Shown: in pieces, positions 13,015 to 14,130 of the stretch
Numbering within the stretch: the first letter of the stretch is position 1
How the letters are laid out: each line of letters begins with the position of its first letter
Assembly (NCBI GenBank): GCA_938017765.1
Contig: CALIJH010000100.1
Location: forward strand, 1 to 14,130
Direction: 5' to 3'
Length of the DNA: 14,130 nucleotides
From: an uncultured Leptotrichia sp.
GTDB lineage: Bacteria; Fusobacteriota; Fusobacteriia; Fusobacteriales; Leptotrichiaceae
The notes under the pieces: generated by a model
Told to the model about the DNA's origin: nothing
Database searches by the model: none
What the model saw: only the letters and a program-made list of their open reading frames with translations
Program-made: the position numbers and the translations under genes

Positions 13015-13636
13015 AATTTACAACTTCGTTTATTATTCTTTGCATATTCTTTTTAGTTTTGTCCATTGCTGCACTTATTTGTCTTATTGCTATTCTATAA
13101 TCTGTTATATCTTCTGCTTTTTTTAATTCGGATAAAATTAAAATTATTATCGGCTTTGATTGATTTAATTCTACTATAAATTGCTTATTTATTTCTGAAT
13201 AAATCTCAAATTCAGCAAGTTCCTGATATTCTTTTTGAAATTTTAAAATTTTTTCATCATATAAATTCTCAAGTTCACTTTCAATAGAATTCCAATTTTT
13301 ATTAATATTATTCTCATTTATTATCTCTATAGCTTCATTTTTAATACACAGACATATTTGACTTGCTTTAGTATTTAATACTATTTCTAATGCTTTTCCT
13401 GATATTTTTTCTGTTCTCAATCTGCTTTCAAGTCTATTAAGAACGTCAATTAATTTTTCATTTCCATTTATTAATACCGTCCTTCTTTGTTCTGCATAAT
13501 CTAACTTTGCTATTATTTCAGCATAATGTTTTGAAATACCTTTTATCATATAATCAAAAATTGTCTTTGCAAAATATAAAAATACTCCGCATATTACAAT
13601 CATAATTCCAAAATCACTAATTTCTCTGTAAAACAT
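13013..13636 (-). CDS. Membrane-anchored helical protein, function unknown
   Basis: A 207-residue protein I do not recognise. Residues about 8-28 (ISDFGIMIVICGVFLYFAKT) are one hydrophobic segment; the rest is charged, helical and probably coiled-coil, with no enzymatic motif seen. The start at 13636 is chosen over the frame's first ATG at 13651, because that ATG is part of ATGAGGAGG, the ribosome site of the later one. It follows the 105-aa gene by 17 nt and ends inside a terminator, so it is the last gene of an operon. The topology (one anchor plus long cytoplasmic helices) and neighbours fit a prophage or mobile-element module, which is inference. Confidence 0.68.
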   Translation of the reverse strand: MFYREISDFGIMIVICGVFLYFAKTIFDYMIKGISKHYAEIIAKLDYAEQRRTVLINGNEKLIDVLNRLESRLRTEKISGKALEIVLNTKASQICLCIKNEAIEIINENNINKNWNSIESELENLYDEKILKFQKEYQELAEFEIYSEINKQFIVELNQSKPIIILILSELKKAEDITDYRIAIRQISAAMDKTKKNMQRIINEVVN

Positions 13637-13653
13637 AGTTGTCCTCCTCATTT

Positions 13654-13971
13654 TTAAATATTAATAGCTGATTTTTCTACTCCTAATATTTTATGAATAA
13701 TGTCGTCTATATTAATATTTTTTTCAAGTTCTTCCGTTCCTTGCAACAATAATTCCTCTGTAATTTTTTCAACTTCATCAGGAATATAAGGATTATTGAT
13801 TTCCTGTGATTTTCTTATAAAGTCTTTAAATTTTACAAAGAAATTATTTTTTACTGCTTCTAATTTTTGTATTCCTTTTTTAGCTCCGAATATTATCTCT
13901 TTTTCTAATATTTCCTTTCTTGTAAAATCAACTAACATTGTTACTAAAATTATTTTTAATTGTGCATTCAT
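13654..13971 (-). CDS. Small helical protein, possibly phage-related
   Basis: A 105-residue protein not recognised with confidence. The N-terminus MNAQLKIILVTMLVDF is moderately hydrophobic; then come basic and acidic amphipathic helices and a C-terminal stretch (EELLLQGTEELEK... ILGVEKSAINI). The overall form, hydrophobic start then helical tail with an IPDEV-xx-ITEELL pattern, recalls some small phage holin-type proteins, but that is only a resemblance. AGGAGA lies about 9 nt before the ATG. It is followed 17 nt later by the membrane-anchored protein and preceded 34 nt by the truncated gene at the window edge. Confidence 0.62.
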   Translation of the reverse strand: MNAQLKIILVTMLVDFTRKEILEKEIIFGAKKGIQKLEAVKNNFFVKFKDFIRKSQEINNPYIPDEVEKITEELLLQGTEELEKNINIDDIIHKILGVEKSAINI

Positions 13972-14005
13972 TTTAAACCATCTCCTATTTTTATTTTTTT
14001 GTTAT

Positions 14006-14130
14006 TTAAAAATTATTTTGTATATATTCTTCCTGATTTTCTTCTTTATCTGTAATTATTCCAGAATTTCTTATTTCAGAAGCATTTTGTTGTGATACCA
14101 AACCTAACGTTAAAATTCCACCTAAATTTA
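14006..14130 (-). CDS. 3' end of an unidentified gene (cut by the window)
   Basis: An open frame enters from the right edge and ends at a TAA (14006-14008): 40 residues beginning NLGGILTLGLVSQQNASEIR and ending EEYIQNNF. The acidic/Gln-rich tail has no recognisable motif. It runs in the same direction as the next two genes with a 34-nt gap, so it is probably the upstream gene of that operon. Too little is visible to name it. Confidence 0.5.
   Translation of the reverse strand, partial: NLGGILTLGLVSQQNASEIRNSGIITDKEENQEEYIQNNF

Overview
The DNA is very AT-rich, and every protein gene lies on the minus strand. Its gene set (a split Lac/Cel-type PTS, Obg, MiaA, AlkD, a YjjI glycyl-radical enzyme with its activase) points to a fermentative anaerobe. 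The low GC content and protein style suggest a fusobacterium, probably Leptotrichia-like. The phylum is inferred, because no rRNA is present.

Read along the minus strand, from high to low coordinates, the layout is as follows. (1) 14130-12900 holds three small genes of unknown function, the first cut by the window edge. They have a prophage or mobile-element flavour and end in two tandem minus-strand terminators. (2) 12882-12513 is a compact region with no long ORF. I read it as a type I (Fst/par-like) toxin-antitoxin locus. A strong promoter drives a 28-residue hydrophobic peptide with a GTG start, and a second 25-residue hydrophobic ORF follows. A short plus-strand RNA of about 50 nt with its own intrinsic terminator carries exact complements of the toxin start region (15 nt) and of a second toxin segment (10 nt). 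A ribbon-helix-helix protein gene follows at 12512-12294. (3) 12078-11801 is a small CRISPR array with a type I-B-like 29-nt repeat and 36-37-nt spacers. Its terminal repeats are degenerate and no cas genes are present. (4) 11597-9364 is yjjI-yjjW, a glycyl-radical enzyme of unknown substrate and its radical-SAM activase, with stop and start codons overlapping. (5) 9158-5335 holds housekeeping genes: alkD-like, obg, miaA and a fructose/nitrogen-type PTS IIA. (6) 5128-240 is a sugar operon. A YheO-type PAS-HTH regulator lies behind a seven-copy 7-bp tandem repeat placed at its transcription start. Then come a PTS IIA, a small three-helix membrane protein, IIB, IIC and a MupG-family (DUF871) glycosidase.

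PTS and MupG together suggest import of a beta-linked disaccharide, possibly MurNAc-containing, as a 6-phosphate that is split in the cytoplasm.

The least ordinary signals are in the intergenic DNA. They are the toxin-antitoxin locus with permuted complementary words, the CRISPR array about 500 bp from it, and two further decayed mini-arrays of the same repeat, in the same orientation and with the same ~65-nt period, at 4204-4370 and 6868-6966. The tandem repeat in the regulator leader looks like a phase-variation switch.
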